NCBI RefSeq assembly: GCF_007858185.1
Contig: NZ_VFES01000030.1
Span: forward strand, 1 to 62,269
DNA length: 62,269 nucleotides
Source: Pseudomonas grimontii
GTDB lineage: Bacteria; Pseudomonadota; Gammaproteobacteria; Pseudomonadales; Pseudomonadaceae
Reading direction: 5' to 3'
A program made the position numbers and the translations under genes. The stretch's first letter is position 1; each line of letters opens with the position of its first letter. Positions 23,645-33,014 of this stretch are shown here, piece by piece. The notes below the pieces were generated by a model. The model did no database searches, was not told where the DNA came from, and worked only from the letters and a program-made list of their open reading frames with translations.

Positions 23645-24508
23645 TCAGATCAACGGGTCCCAGCGTTGCGACCAGTCACTCTCGGCCTTGACCACTTCAC
23701 GCAGCAGCCCCAGCGCCTGCTGCAACACCGCCGAATCCCGCGCCCGCGAGTACACCAGGAACGTCGGGAAGCTGAACTCAGGGGCCTTGGGCACGCGCTG
23801 CATCACGCCGCTGTCCAGGTAGCTCTGTACCACCCGCGTGCGGAAATACCCGGCGCCGCCATTCTCGAGGATGTACTGCAACGCCAACGGCCCGAGGTTG
23901 AAACTCAGCGCAGCGCGGGCCCTGTCGGGCAGGGCGGCGTCGTGCTGCTGGCGAAAACCCGGGCCCCAATCGATGTAGACGTACGGGTCCGGCTTACTCA
24001 CCAACTGCACCAGGATCAGCTTTTCTTCGAGCACCTGCTCCACCTGCAACCCCGGCCAGTACTGCGGCTGGAACACCAGCGCCGCATCGAGTACGCCGAG
24101 TTCCAGTTGCCGCAGCAGGTATTCACCTTCACGCACTTCGGTACGCAGCGCATGCCCGGGAATCTGTTCGCGCAAGGCCCGGGCCCAACCGAGCATCAGC
24201 GGGTTGCACAGGCTGACTTCACCGCCGATATGCAGCACATTGCGATAGCCATCCGGCAACGGCAGGTCACGCCGCGCGGCTTCCCAGGTTTGCAGCAACT
24301 GATTGGCATACACCACAAACGCCTCGCCGTCGGCGGTCAGGCGCGCGCCGGCGCGGTTGCGCACGAACAGCGTACTGCCCAGTTGGCTTTCGAGGTTTTT
24401 AACGCGTGCGGTGATGGCGGTCTGGGTGACGTGCAGTTTCTCGGCGGCGGCGGCCAGGCTGCCGCAGCGGGAGATTTCGAGGAAGGTGCGTGCCAGTTCG
24501 ATGTCCAT
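23645..24508 (-). CDS. LysR family transcriptional regulator
   Basis: A 287-residue LysR regulator starting MDIELARTFLEISRCGSLAA, with helix-turn-helix residues 15-45 and a recognition part VTQTAITARVKNLESQLG. Its effector domain (90-287) has the sequence EVREGEYLLRQLELGVLDAA. It lies upstream of, and on the same strand as, the hydroxylase and propeller genes, which it may control. A REP cluster lies beyond its start. Confidence 0.85.
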   Translation of the reverse strand: MDIELARTFLEISRCGSLAAAAEKLHVTQTAITARVKNLESQLGSTLFVRNRAGARLTADGEAFVVYANQLLQTWEAARRDLPLPDGYRNVLHIGGEVSLCNPLMLGWARALREQIPGHALRTEVREGEYLLRQLELGVLDAALVFQPQYWPGLQVEQVLEEKLILVQLVSKPDPYVYIDWGPGFRQQHDAALPDRARAALSFNLGPLALQYILENGGAGYFRTRVVQSYLDSGVMQRVPKAPEFSFPTFLVYSRARDSAVLQQALGLLREVVKAESDWSQRWDPLI

Positions 24509-24570
24509 GAAGCCCCCAGGGATGAATGGGGGACATTGTAGAGGCAGCGCGTTGGAATACGATCAGAAAA

Positions 24571-24720
24571 TGTGGGAGGGCGCTTGCCCCCGATTGCGAT
24601 GGGTCAGCTACAAATAAACTGGCTGTCCACCGCCATCGGGGGCAAGCCCGCTTGCCACAGGTTACTGTTTGCCCGTTCTATCTCTTAACTGACTGGCATT
24701 AGGGCAAGCCCCCTCCCACA
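24571..24720. repeat. Cluster of three REP elements
   Basis: TGTGGGAGGGCGCTTGCCCC (24571), its inverted counterpart CCATCGGGGGCAAGCCCGCT (24633) and a third partial copy ending CAAGCCCCCTCCCACA (24720) occupy the gap between the LysR start and the amidase 3' end. The first two form a REPIN. They probably terminate or protect transcripts; no gene is present. Confidence 0.85.
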
Positions 24721-24727
24721 TTCTGAT

Positions 24728-26134
24728 CTACGCTGTTCCGGTGATCGGCGTCCGCAAATGCTGGGTCGGGAACGCCTTGGCATACGCCCGGCACACCCTC
24801 AACACCTGCTCATCGGCAAACCGCGCGCCCACCACATGCAAGCCCACCGGCAAGCCATTCGCGGCCAGCCCGCACGGCACCGACGCCGCCGGTTGTTGGG
24901 TGAGGTTGAAGGGGTAGGTGAACGGCGTCCACTCGGTCCAATCCTGCAGGCCTGAACCGGGCGGGACGTTGTGCCCGGCCTCGAACGCGGTGATCGGCAT
25001 CATCGGCGAGACCAGCACGTCGTAATGCTCATGGAACGCCGCCATGCGGGCCACCAGCGCCGCCCGTGCTTCCAGGGCCGCGTTGAAGTCATCCAGGCTC
25101 AACTGCTCGCCACGCTGGGCAATGCGCAACAGCCCAGGGTCCAGCAGTTGTTTTTGCGCGTCGCTCATGGACCCGGTCAGGCGTGCCGCTCCCGCCGCCC
25201 ACAAGGTGCTGAACACCTCCAGCGGGTCGCTGAAACCTGGGTCGATCTGCTCGACATGGGCGCCCAATTGCACCAGGCCTTCGACCGCCTGGGCGACCAC
25301 CTTGGCCACCTGCGGGTCGACATCCACGTAGCCAAACGTTGGGCTGTAGGCCACGCGCAGGCCTTTCAAATCCGTCTCCGGCGTGAGCCATGGCGTGGTC
25401 CTCGGCGCACCGATCAAGCCATCCCGCGCATCCGGCTGTGCAACGGCCTGCAACATCAACACGCTGTCTTCCACGGTGCGGGTCATCGGCCCCAGGTGCG
25501 AGAGGATGGTCATCGAACTGGCCGGCCACTGCGGCACATAGCCGAACGTCGGCTTGATCCCGAAGGTGCCGGTAAACGCGCAAGGGATGCGGATCGAGCC
25601 GCCGGCATCGCTGCCCTGGTGCAGCACGCCCAGGTTCAATGCGGCTGCCGCGCCCGCGCCGCCGGATGAGCCGCCCGCGGTGGTGCGGGTGTCCCACGGG
25701 TTGCGCGTGATGCCGTACAGCGGGTTGTCGGTGACGCCTTTCCAGCCGAATTCCGGGGTGGTGGTCTTGCCCAGCAGCACCGCGCCGGCCTTGCGCATAA
25801 AGGCCGGGAAGGGCGCGTCGACGTCCCACGGGCCCTCGGCCGATGAGGTGCGCGAGCCCTTGCGGGTGGGCATGCCGATCGTCAGCGTGAGGTCCTTGAT
25901 CGACGCTGGTACGCCGTCCAGCGCGCCGCAGGGCGCGCCCTTGAACCAGCGTGCTTCCGACGCCCGCGCCGCGTGCAGCGCACCCTCGGGGTCGACATGG
26001 CAGTAGGCGTTGACCGCCGGGTTGCAGCGCTCGATGCGCAGCAGCGCATCTTCGGTGACGTCCACCGGCGACAAGGTCTTGTTGCGAAAATGCTCCAGCA
26101 GTTGCACCGCCGTCAATTGGCCCATTTCACTCAT
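24728..26134 (-). CDS. Amidase (amidase signature family)
   Basis: A 468-residue amidase with the complete Ser-Ser-Lys triad: Lys80 (ASIKDL), Ser156 in AGGSSGGAG and Ser180 in SDAGGSIRIP. The length is typical. Such enzymes hydrolyse amides to acid and ammonia. It is the last gene of an operon with a Liv-type transporter and a carbamoylase-type hydrolase, and its ATG overlaps the previous stop by four bases. This suggests that it releases ammonia from an imported amide. A longer frame to 26185 is not supported. Confidence 0.87.
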   Translation of the reverse strand: MSEMGQLTAVQLLEHFRNKTLSPVDVTEDALLRIERCNPAVNAYCHVDPEGALHAARASEARWFKGAPCGALDGVPASIKDLTLTIGMPTRKGSRTSSAEGPWDVDAPFPAFMRKAGAVLLGKTTTPEFGWKGVTDNPLYGITRNPWDTRTTAGGSSGGAGAAAALNLGVLHQGSDAGGSIRIPCAFTGTFGIKPTFGYVPQWPASSMTILSHLGPMTRTVEDSVLMLQAVAQPDARDGLIGAPRTTPWLTPETDLKGLRVAYSPTFGYVDVDPQVAKVVAQAVEGLVQLGAHVEQIDPGFSDPLEVFSTLWAAGAARLTGSMSDAQKQLLDPGLLRIAQRGEQLSLDDFNAALEARAALVARMAAFHEHYDVLVSPMMPITAFEAGHNVPPGSGLQDWTEWTPFTYPFNLTQQPAASVPCGLAANGLPVGLHVVGARFADEQVLRVCRAYAKAFPTQHLRTPITGTA

Positions 26135-27399
26135 GCTCGGTCCCCCTGTGCCGCGTTGACCATGGCGCGTAGTAACACTGCGCAACCGGCCGCCAGGTCA
26201 TCCGGCGCGGCGTTTTCGATTTCGTTATGGCTGATGCCACCTTCGCACGGCACAAAGATCATCCCCGCCGGGCCCAGCTCGGCGACGAAAATCGCGTCAT
26301 GCCCGGCGCCGCTGACGATGTCCATATGGCTCAGGCCCAAGGCAGCCGCCGCATCGCGCACGGCGTTGACGCAGGCCGGGTGGAAGTCCAGCGGCGGGAA
26401 GTCGGCGGTGGGTGTCAGCTCGACACTCAGGCCGTGGCGCAGGGCAGTGGCGTCGATCACGCCGCGCACTTCATCGACCATGGCTTGCAGCTTGTCGGCA
26501 TGCAGGTGGCGCAGGTCGATGGTCATGTGTACCTGGCCGGGAATCACATTGCGCGAGCCCGGGTGCAGGCTCAGGCAGCCGACGGTGCCGCAGGCGTGAG
26601 GTTGTTGCTGATGAGCGATACGGTTGACCGCGCTGACCACCTCGGCGGCGCCGACCAGGGCGTCCTTGCGCAGGTGCATAGGCGTCGGGCCGGCGTGGGC
26701 TTCGACGCCGGTGAGGGTCAGGTCGAACCACTTCTGGCCGAGGCAACCCATCACCACGCCAATAGTGGTGGCCTGGTCTTCCAGCACCGGGCCTTGCTCG
26801 ATATGCGCTTCGAAATACGCACCGACCGGATGGCCCAGCACCGCGCGGGAACCGGCATAGCCGATGCGCTGCAATTCGGCGCCCACCGACAAGCCTTGCT
26901 CGTCCTGCTTGTCGAGGGTGTCCTGCAAGTCGAACTTACCGGCAAATACCCCGGAGCCCATCATGCACGGCGGGAAGCGCGAGCCTTCTTCGTTGGTCCA
27001 CACCACCACTTCGAGCGGCGCTTCGGTTTCGATCTTCAAGTCATTGAGGGTGCGGATCACTTCCAGCCCGGCCATCACCCCATAACAACCATCGAACTTG
27101 CCACCGGTGGGCTGGGTGTCGATATGGCTGCCGGTCATCACCGGGGGCAGGGCCGGATTGCGCCCAGGGCGGCGCGCGAAAATATTGCCGATGGCGTCGA
27201 CACTCACGCTGCACCCGGCGGCTTCGCACCACTGTACAAACAGGTCACGGGCCTGGCGGTCCAGGTCGGTGAGGGCCAGGCGGCACACGCCGCCTTTGAC
27301 CGTGGCGCCGAGTTGGGCCAGGTCCATCAGCGATTGCCACAGGCGGTCGCGGTTGATCAGCGGGGCGTTGCCCTGGAGCGGTTGCGCAAAACTATTCAT
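26131..27399 (-). CDS. M20 Zn-dependent hydrolase (hydantoinase/carbamoylase family)
   Basis: A 422-residue metallohydrolase of the N-carbamoyl-L-amino-acid hydrolase / allantoate amidohydrolase type. The metal-binding motif TGSHIDTQPTGGKFDG lies near residue 85, the catalytic TNEEGSRFPP near 125, and later HIEQGPVLE and SGAGHDA contribute ligands. The ATG at 27399 follows GGGAGA; a TTG two codons upstream is less likely. It probably splits carbamoyl or ureido groups, giving carbon dioxide, ammonia and an amino compound. Its place between transporter and amidase supports a ureide or carbamoyl-amide pathway. Confidence 0.85.
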   Translation of the reverse strand: MNSFAQPLQGNAPLINRDRLWQSLMDLAQLGATVKGGVCRLALTDLDRQARDLFVQWCEAAGCSVSVDAIGNIFARRPGRNPALPPVMTGSHIDTQPTGGKFDGCYGVMAGLEVIRTLNDLKIETEAPLEVVVWTNEEGSRFPPCMMGSGVFAGKFDLQDTLDKQDEQGLSVGAELQRIGYAGSRAVLGHPVGAYFEAHIEQGPVLEDQATTIGVVMGCLGQKWFDLTLTGVEAHAGPTPMHLRKDALVGAAEVVSAVNRIAHQQQPHACGTVGCLSLHPGSRNVIPGQVHMTIDLRHLHADKLQAMVDEVRGVIDATALRHGLSVELTPTADFPPLDFHPACVNAVRDAAAALGLSHMDIVSGAGHDAIFVAELGPAGMIFVPCEGGISHNEIENAAPDDLAAGCAVLLRAMVNAAQGDRA

Positions 27400-27412
27400 C
27401 TGCAATCTCCCG

Positions 27413-28108
27413 TCAGGCGCTCAGCGCCAGGTAGCGGTTCTTGATCGTCGGGTCGGCGCGGAAGGCGGCGGCGCTGCCCTCGTAGACCACGCGGCCCTGT
27501 TCGAGGACGTAATGGCGGTCGGCGAGCTTGTCGCAGACCATCAGGTTTTGTTCCACCAGCAGCACCGGCAGGCCGTCGTCCTTGATCTTGCGCAGGATCT
27601 TCACCAGTTCGTCGACGATCACCGGGGCCAGGCCTTCGGTGGGTTCGTCGAGGATCAGCAGCTTCGGATCGTTGAGCAGGGCGCGGGCGATGGCGAGCAT
27701 CTGTTGCTCGCCGCCGGAGAGCGCATGGCCGGCGTTCCTGCGCCGCTCCTTGAGGCGCGGGAACATGCCGTACACGTCTTCGAGCTGCCAGCGGCTGGTC
27801 TTGCGGACGGCGATGCGCAGGTTTTCCTCGACGGTCAGCAGGCGGAAGATCCCGCGATTTTCCGGCACCAGTGCCAGTCCCTGGCGTGCGATTTCAAAGA
27901 TTTTCTGCCCCACCAGCGCCTGGCCGTTGAAGTGGATCTGGCCCTGGCGCGGGCAGATGATGCCGAGGATGCTGCGCAGGGTGGTGGTCTTGCCGGCACC
28001 GTTGCGCCCGAGCAGCGTCACCAGTTCGCCGGGGTTGACGCTCAGCGACACGCCTTCGAGCACGTGGCTCTTGTCATAGTAGGAATGAATATTCTCGACG
28101 ATCAGCAT
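27413..28108 (-). CDS. Branched-chain-type ABC transporter ATP-binding protein (LivF/UrtE-like)
   Basis: A 231-residue ATPase with Walker A GRNGAGKTT near residue 35, LSGGEQQMLAIARALL near 130 and Walker B LLILDEPTEGL near 152. It overlaps the LivG-like gene by one base (TGATG). The pair energises the two permeases upstream. Liv/Urt ATPases serve importers of branched-chain amino acids, amides or urea; the hydrolases in the same operon point to an amide or ureide here. Confidence 0.87.
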   Translation of the reverse strand: MLIVENIHSYYDKSHVLEGVSLSVNPGELVTLLGRNGAGKTTTLRSILGIICPRQGQIHFNGQALVGQKIFEIARQGLALVPENRGIFRLLTVEENLRIAVRKTSRWQLEDVYGMFPRLKERRRNAGHALSGGEQQMLAIARALLNDPKLLILDEPTEGLAPVIVDELVKILRKIKDDGLPVLLVEQNLMVCDKLADRHYVLEQGRVVYEGSAAAFRADPTIKNRYLALSA

Positions 28109-28857
28109 CAGGCGGCCTCCCCAAGATAAGCACTGCGCACACGTTCATCGGCGCGCACGAACTCCGGCGTGCCTTCCACCAGGATCTGCCCGTGGCTCAT
28201 CACCGTGATGCGTTGGCTGATGGACATGACGATGCTCATGTTGTGTTCGATCAACAGCACCGTATGGTCGCGGCCAAGGTCGCTGATCAACTGGGTCATG
28301 ATCGGGATGTCATCGATGCCCATGCCCGAGGTGGGCTCGTCGAGCATCAGCAGTTTGGGCTTGGAGCAGATCGACATGCCCACCTCCAGCACCCGTTGCT
28401 GGCCGTGGGACAACTCGCCGGCCAGGGTCTCGGCGCGGGCGCTGAGTTGCAGGCGCTCAAGCACCTGGTCGGCCATTTCCAGGTGCTCGCGTTTGCTGTC
28501 CACGCGGCGCCAGAAATTCAGCGCGCGCGCACCGTCGCGGCCTTGGGCGGCCAGGCGCAGGTTCTCGCGCACGCTGAGGTTCTGGAACAGGCTGGTGAGC
28601 TGGAACGAGCGCGCCATGCCGAGGCCGACGCGTGCGTGGGCGGGCTTGCGCATCAGGTTCCTGCCGTCGAAATGAATCGCGCCGGCCGTGGCCTGGCGCT
28701 CGCCGGTCAGGCAGTGGAACAGGCTGGTCTTGCCCGCGCCGTTGGGGCCGATGATGGTATGGATGGTGCCGGCTTCGACCTTGAGGTTGACGCCGTTCAC
28801 CGCACGGAACGCGCCATAGGCCAGTTCCAGGTCTTTGGTTTCCAGCAGGATGCTCAT
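28108..28857 (-). CDS. Branched-chain-type ABC transporter ATP-binding protein (LivG/UrtD-like)
   Basis: A 249-residue ATPase: Walker A GPNGAGKTS near residue 36, signature LSHGQQRVLEVGMS (an SHGQ variant usual in LivG/UrtD) near 150 and Walker B LLMLDEPTSGM near 170, with the LivG-type insertion RDGARALNFWRRVDSKR. Start and stop overlap the neighbouring genes. The longer frame reaching 29004 is only an extension into the permease gene. Confidence 0.87.
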   Translation of the reverse strand: MSILLETKDLELAYGAFRAVNGVNLKVEAGTIHTIIGPNGAGKTSLFHCLTGERQATAGAIHFDGRNLMRKPAHARVGLGMARSFQLTSLFQNLSVRENLRLAAQGRDGARALNFWRRVDSKREHLEMADQVLERLQLSARAETLAGELSHGQQRVLEVGMSICSKPKLLMLDEPTSGMGIDDIPIMTQLISDLGRDHTVLLIEHNMSIVMSISQRITVMSHGQILVEGTPEFVRADERVRSAYLGEAA

Positions 28858-29864
28858 AGCCCTTCCTCCTTGGCGACGACGGCTGCCTTGCGACTGCCAC
28901 GCACGCGCTCGAACAACGCGGCCAGGCCGCCCCACAAACCGCCGCGCATGAAGATCACCACCAGGATCAGGATCACCCCCAGCAGCATCAGCCAGCGCGG
29001 CCACAGGTCGGAGAGAAAATCTCCCAGCAGCACGATGGAGCCGGCGCCCAGCAACGAGCCGAACAGCGAGCCGGTGCCGCCGACAATGGTCATGATCAGG
29101 ATGTTCTCGGACATCGCCAGGTCGATATTCGACAGCGGCACAAAGTGCAGCAGCATGGCGTACAACGCCCCGGCAATCCCGGTGACCGCGCCGGACAGCA
29201 CGAACACCAGGATCTTGAAGTGCCGCGTGTCGTAGCCGATGGCCGAGGCGCGGGTTTCGTTTTCGCGGATCGCCATCAGCGTGCTGCCGAACGGCGAGGC
29301 GATCACCCGGCGCGCGCCGATGAAGATCAACAGGAACAGCACCGCGACAAAGCCATAGAACGCACGGGCGTCGGCCAGGGACAGCAGCACGGTGTCACCG
29401 AGGCGAATCTCCGGGCGCGGCACGCTGAGCAGGCCGTTGTCGCCGCCGGTCCAGTCGCTCAAGGTGTAGGCGACGAAGTAGGCCATCTGGCTGAACGCCA
29501 ACGTGAGCATCACGAAGTAGATGCCGGTGCGGCGGATCGCCAGGGCCCCCACCAGCAAGGCCAGGAAGCCACCGGCGATGGCGGCACCGAGCAATGCGGT
29601 GAACAACCCCAATTGCAGATGGATCATCAGCAGCGCCGCGCAGTAGGCGCCGGCACCAAAGAAGATGCCTTGGCCAAACGACAGCAGCCCGGTGTAGCCC
29701 AGCAACAGGTTGCAGGCCAGGGCGGCCATGGCAAAGATCAGGATCTCGGTGGCCAGGGTCGCCGAGGGCAATAGCAAGGGCAGGCCGATCAGCACCGCCA
29801 CGACCCACAACAACATGGCGCGCGATTGCGTTTTGGCAAACGGCAGGGGATTTTTCTCGCTCAT
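28854..29864 (-). CDS. Branched-chain-type ABC transporter permease (LivM/UrtC-like)
   Basis: A 336-residue permease with about eight to ten hydrophobic segments and the LivM-type motif LLLGYTGLLSFGQGIFFGAG near residue 55. The inner loop carries MAIRENETRASAIGYDTRHF, which contacts the ATPase. The ATG at 29864, one base after the upstream stop and preceded by GGGAG, is preferred to a TTG at 29879. It forms the channel together with the LivH-like protein. Confidence 0.86.
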   Translation of the reverse strand: MSEKNPLPFAKTQSRAMLLWVVAVLIGLPLLLPSATLATEILIFAMAALACNLLLGYTGLLSFGQGIFFGAGAYCAALLMIHLQLGLFTALLGAAIAGGFLALLVGALAIRRTGIYFVMLTLAFSQMAYFVAYTLSDWTGGDNGLLSVPRPEIRLGDTVLLSLADARAFYGFVAVLFLLIFIGARRVIASPFGSTLMAIRENETRASAIGYDTRHFKILVFVLSGAVTGIAGALYAMLLHFVPLSNIDLAMSENILIMTIVGGTGSLFGSLLGAGSIVLLGDFLSDLWPRWLMLLGVILILVVIFMRGGLWGGLAALFERVRGSRKAAVVAKEEGL

Positions 29865-29865
29865 G

Positions 29866-30726
29866 TCAGGCTCTCCCAAACAGGCCGTAAGGACGCACCA
29901 GAATCACCGCGGCCATGGCGCCGTAGATCATCAGGCTCGCGCCTTGGGGCCAGAGTGTGGTCATCAGGCTTTGCACCACGCCCACCAGCAAACCGCCGAC
30001 CAGTGCACCGCTGAACGAGCCCATGCCGCCGATCACCACCACCACGAAGGCGATGCCGAGAATTTCCGGGCCAACGAACGGCTGGGCGCCGCGCAAGGGC
30101 GCGAACAGCACACCCGCCATGCCGGCCAGGCCAACGCCGAGGGCGAAGGTCATGGAGAACAGGCGGAAGATATTCGTGCCGAGCAGCGACACGGTCTCGG
30201 TGCTTTCACTGCCGGCGCGCACCAGGGCGCCGAAACGCGTGCGTTCCAGCAGCAGCCACAGACCCAGGCCGACCAACCCGGAAAACACAATCAGGAACAG
30301 GCGGTAGTAGGGGTAGACGAAATCACCCACCACCAGCACGCCGCGCAGCAGTTCCGGCACGGCGACGCTTTTGCCCACCGGGCCCCAGATCATCACGCTG
30401 GCTTCCTGGATGATCAGCGCGATGCCCAGCGTGACCAGGATCTGGAACATGTGTGGCAAGTGATAGATCCGTTGGATCAACACGCGCTCGATCACCCAGG
30501 CCAGCGCGGCCACCACCAGCGGCGCGATCAACAGCGCCAGCCAGAAGTTGCCGGTGAGGCTCACGGCGGTGTAGCAGATGTAGGCGCCCAGCAGGAAGAA
30601 CGCACCGTGGGCGAAATTGACGAAGTTGAGCAGGCCGAAAATAATCGTCAGCCCGACCGCGATCAGGAAGTAGATCATCCCCAATCCAAGGCCGTTGAGT
30701 ATCTGGAACAGGTAAAGATTAAGCAT
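29866..30726 (-). CDS. Branched-chain-type ABC transporter permease (LivH/UrtB-like)
   Basis: A 286-residue permease with about eight membrane helices. The opening LNLYLFQILNGLGLGMIYFL and the motif FGLLNFVNFAHGAFFLLGAY near residue 30 are typical of LivH. It is the first membrane gene after the binding-protein gene, separated by 68 bases with no clear terminator, so one operon is likely. Confidence 0.87.
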   Translation of the reverse strand: MLNLYLFQILNGLGLGMIYFLIAVGLTIIFGLLNFVNFAHGAFFLLGAYICYTAVSLTGNFWLALLIAPLVVAALAWVIERVLIQRIYHLPHMFQILVTLGIALIIQEASVMIWGPVGKSVAVPELLRGVLVVGDFVYPYYRLFLIVFSGLVGLGLWLLLERTRFGALVRAGSESTETVSLLGTNIFRLFSMTFALGVGLAGMAGVLFAPLRGAQPFVGPEILGIAFVVVVIGGMGSFSGALVGGLLVGVVQSLMTTLWPQGASLMIYGAMAAVILVRPYGLFGRA

Positions 30727-30794
30727 GCAGAAACCCTCGAACAGGTGGCCGCGCGGGCGGCCCTGCCGTGTACAACCGGTGATGTTTTAACGGA

Positions 30795-31997
30795 TCAGGC
30801 GAGCGTGCAGCCCGTGGCTTCCACCGGCGGGAATGACTGGCCGGCACTGAGCACCTTGGCCAGGTCATCCTTGTCGGCCATGTCGGCGGCGGCCTTGCCG
30901 ACCAGCAGGTAGTAGTCCTTGATCACCTGGTGGTCGCCGGCGCGGATCGACTCCTTGCCGGTGGGGCCTTCGAAACTCAGGCCCTGCATGGCCTTGGCCA
31001 CGGTCGGCCCGTCGAAGCTGCCGGTGGCGATGATGGTGTCGAGCATGACCTTGGTGCTGATGTAATCGGCGGCCAGCGGGTAGGTGGGGTTGATGCCGTA
31101 CTTGGCCTGGGTCAGCTTGACCAGCTCGCGGTTGAGCGGGGTGTCGACCTGATGCCAGTACTGCGCGCCGAGGTACACGCCTTCGAGGATGTCGCTGCCC
31201 AGTTCCTGGAACTGGTCGAGGCCGGCGGACCACACCAGCAGCACTTTCATGCGTTCCTTGATGCCGAAGTTCACCGCCTGGCGCAGGGTGTTGGACGACT
31301 GGCTGCCAAAGTTGAGCAACACCAGCACGTCGGGCCTGGTGGAAATGGCATTGGTCAGGTAGCCGGAGAACTCCTGTTCCTGCAGCGAGTGGTAGCTGTT
31401 GCCGACGTGTTCCAGGCCGTGTTCCTTGAGCACGTTTTTGGCGCCTTCGAGCAGCGCTTCGCCGAACACATATTGTGGCGTGATGGTGTACCAGCGCTTG
31501 GCGTCCGGCAGCAGTTTGATCAGCGGCACCATGGTTTCGCGGATGGCGCCGTAGGTGGGCACCGACCAGCGGAACGTGGCGTGGTTGCAGTCTTTGCCGG
31601 TGACTTCATCGGCACCGACCGGGGTCATGAATACACCGCCGACCTTGTCGACTTCCTTGGCCACCGCCAATGCCGATGACGACAGCGTGCAGCCCTGGAA
31701 GAACCGCGCTCCGTCCTGCTGGATCGCCTCCTGCACCTTGCGCACAGCCTTGCCGGCGTTGCCCTCGGTGTCGATGACCTTGTAGTTCAACGGGCGGCCC
31801 AGTAGCTCGGTATGTTGGGCCACCGCCAGGCGCGAACCCATGTCGGCAAACTTGCCATAGCTGGCAAAGGCGCCGGACATGGACTTGAGGCCGTAAAAGG
31901 TAAAGGGCTCGGCGGCGAATGCGGACCGTACGCTCAGCGGGAGGCTGAGGGCGGCGGCTGCGGTAAGACTGGCTTTCAATAACGTACGACGCTGCAT
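30795..31997 (-). CDS. Liv-type ABC transporter substrate-binding protein
   Basis: A 400-residue periplasmic binding protein with a Tat-like or long Sec signal (MQRRTLLKASLTAAAALSLP, cleavage near SAFA-AE at residue 28). The mature part has the type I periplasmic-binding fold with a conserved FYGLKSMSGAFASYG start. Relatives bind branched-chain amino acids, amides or urea. The start at 31997 follows GGGAGT. Lying first in the transporter operon, it should give the system its specificity; the amidase and carbamoylase genes suggest an amide or ureide ligand. Confidence 0.84.
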   Translation of the reverse strand: MQRRTLLKASLTAAAALSLPLSVRSAFAAEPFTFYGLKSMSGAFASYGKFADMGSRLAVAQHTELLGRPLNYKVIDTEGNAGKAVRKVQEAIQQDGARFFQGCTLSSSALAVAKEVDKVGGVFMTPVGADEVTGKDCNHATFRWSVPTYGAIRETMVPLIKLLPDAKRWYTITPQYVFGEALLEGAKNVLKEHGLEHVGNSYHSLQEQEFSGYLTNAISTRPDVLVLLNFGSQSSNTLRQAVNFGIKERMKVLLVWSAGLDQFQELGSDILEGVYLGAQYWHQVDTPLNRELVKLTQAKYGINPTYPLAADYISTKVMLDTIIATGSFDGPTVAKAMQGLSFEGPTGKESIRAGDHQVIKDYYLLVGKAAADMADKDDLAKVLSAGQSFPPVEATGCTLA

Positions 31998-32136
31998 GGG
32001 GTGACTCCCTGGTTTAATTATTGGCAGGAGTAGCAAGGGCGATACGGTGGAGCAGGGCCTGTGGGCAGGCCTGTTATTGGGGTGAAGCGGTCGCTTGGTT
32101 GGAGCCGGGTCAAACTGTGGGAGGGGGCTGGTGTTT

Positions 32137-32907
32137 TCAGTGGTTGTGGTCGAACTCCAACAGAAAATGCGGGCTGACCTGGCCTTCCAGTGCCGTCATG
32201 TGGTGTTCGGCGTCGCACATATGTTCATGCATCAGGCTGCGTACGGCGTGTTCATCGCCGGCGCGAAAGGCGCTCAGCAGCTGTTTGTGATAGTCGAGGT
32301 TGGCCGCGTCGAACTGCTTGCGCTTGGGCTTGTAGGCTTTTTTCAGCACCACCAGGTCGCGCAGCAGGTCATTGAGAAACTGCGCCATAAAGCTCAGCAA
32401 CGGGTTGGGGCAGGCCTTGGCCAGCAGGTTGTGGAACTCCAGTTCCGCCAGGCGCTGTTCGCGCTGGCCGGCTTCGCTGTCTTCGGGGGCGCTGCAGAAA
32501 TCCACGTTGTCCTGCAATGCCCGGTAGTCGTCTTCACTCAGGCGCCCGAGCACCGACACCGCCAGTTCCACTTCGATGACCTTGCGCAACTGGTACACCT
32601 GCTCCCCATCCAAGTGCTGGAAGTGCAGGTAGTTGCGCAGCGCGCGGCTGGCGGGTTCAGTGCCGGCCTGGTTCAGGTAGGCGCCGCCGCTGGGGCCGGT
32701 GCGCGTACTCACCAGCCCCTCGACCTCCAGGGCCTTGAGCGCTTCACGGGCCGAGCCCTTGGAGCACTGGAAGCTTTCCATCAGCTCACGCTCGGTGGGC
32801 AGGCGGTCGCCGGGCTTCAAGGCGTCGGTGACGATGGAGCGCTTGACCGACTCGACAATCACGTCGGACAGCTTCTGGCGTTTGCGGCGTAGCGGGCGAG
32901 TCAGCAT
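32137..32907 (-). CDS. GntR family regulator with FCD domain
   Basis: A 256-residue FadR-subfamily regulator: winged helix in residues 10-75 (GDRLPTERELMESFQCSKGS then AREALKALEVEGLV) and an all-helical FCD ligand domain from about 95. It lies upstream of, and on the same strand as, the Liv/amidase operon, 139 bases before the binding-protein gene, and is its probable repressor. The ligand would be the imported compound or a product of it. Confidence 0.86.
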   Translation of the reverse strand: MLTRPLRRKRQKLSDVIVESVKRSIVTDALKPGDRLPTERELMESFQCSKGSAREALKALEVEGLVSTRTGPSGGAYLNQAGTEPASRALRNYLHFQHLDGEQVYQLRKVIEVELAVSVLGRLSEDDYRALQDNVDFCSAPEDSEAGQREQRLAELEFHNLLAKACPNPLLSFMAQFLNDLLRDLVVLKKAYKPKRKQFDAANLDYHKQLLSAFRAGDEHAVRSLMHEHMCDAEHHMTALEGQVSPHFLLEFDHNH

Positions 32908-32915
32908 GGGTTCGA

Positions 32916-32938
32916 TTTATCGTATTAATGCGGATAAA
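32916..32938. promoter_or_regulatory. Inverted repeat TTTATC-N11-GATAAA before the GntR gene
   Basis: The arms lie 9 to 31 bases upstream of the regulator's start in AT-rich DNA, a usual place for an autoregulatory GntR operator. The spacing is longer than in the classic FadR site, so the assignment is tentative. No matching copy was seen in the gap before the binding-protein gene. Confidence 0.35.
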
Positions 32939-33014
32939 TAGCACTTAATAACGATTGAGGGAGAGCGTCAACGCAGGGTGTCGTTTTCGGCAGCAACAGG
33001 TCGTAAACGACGCG

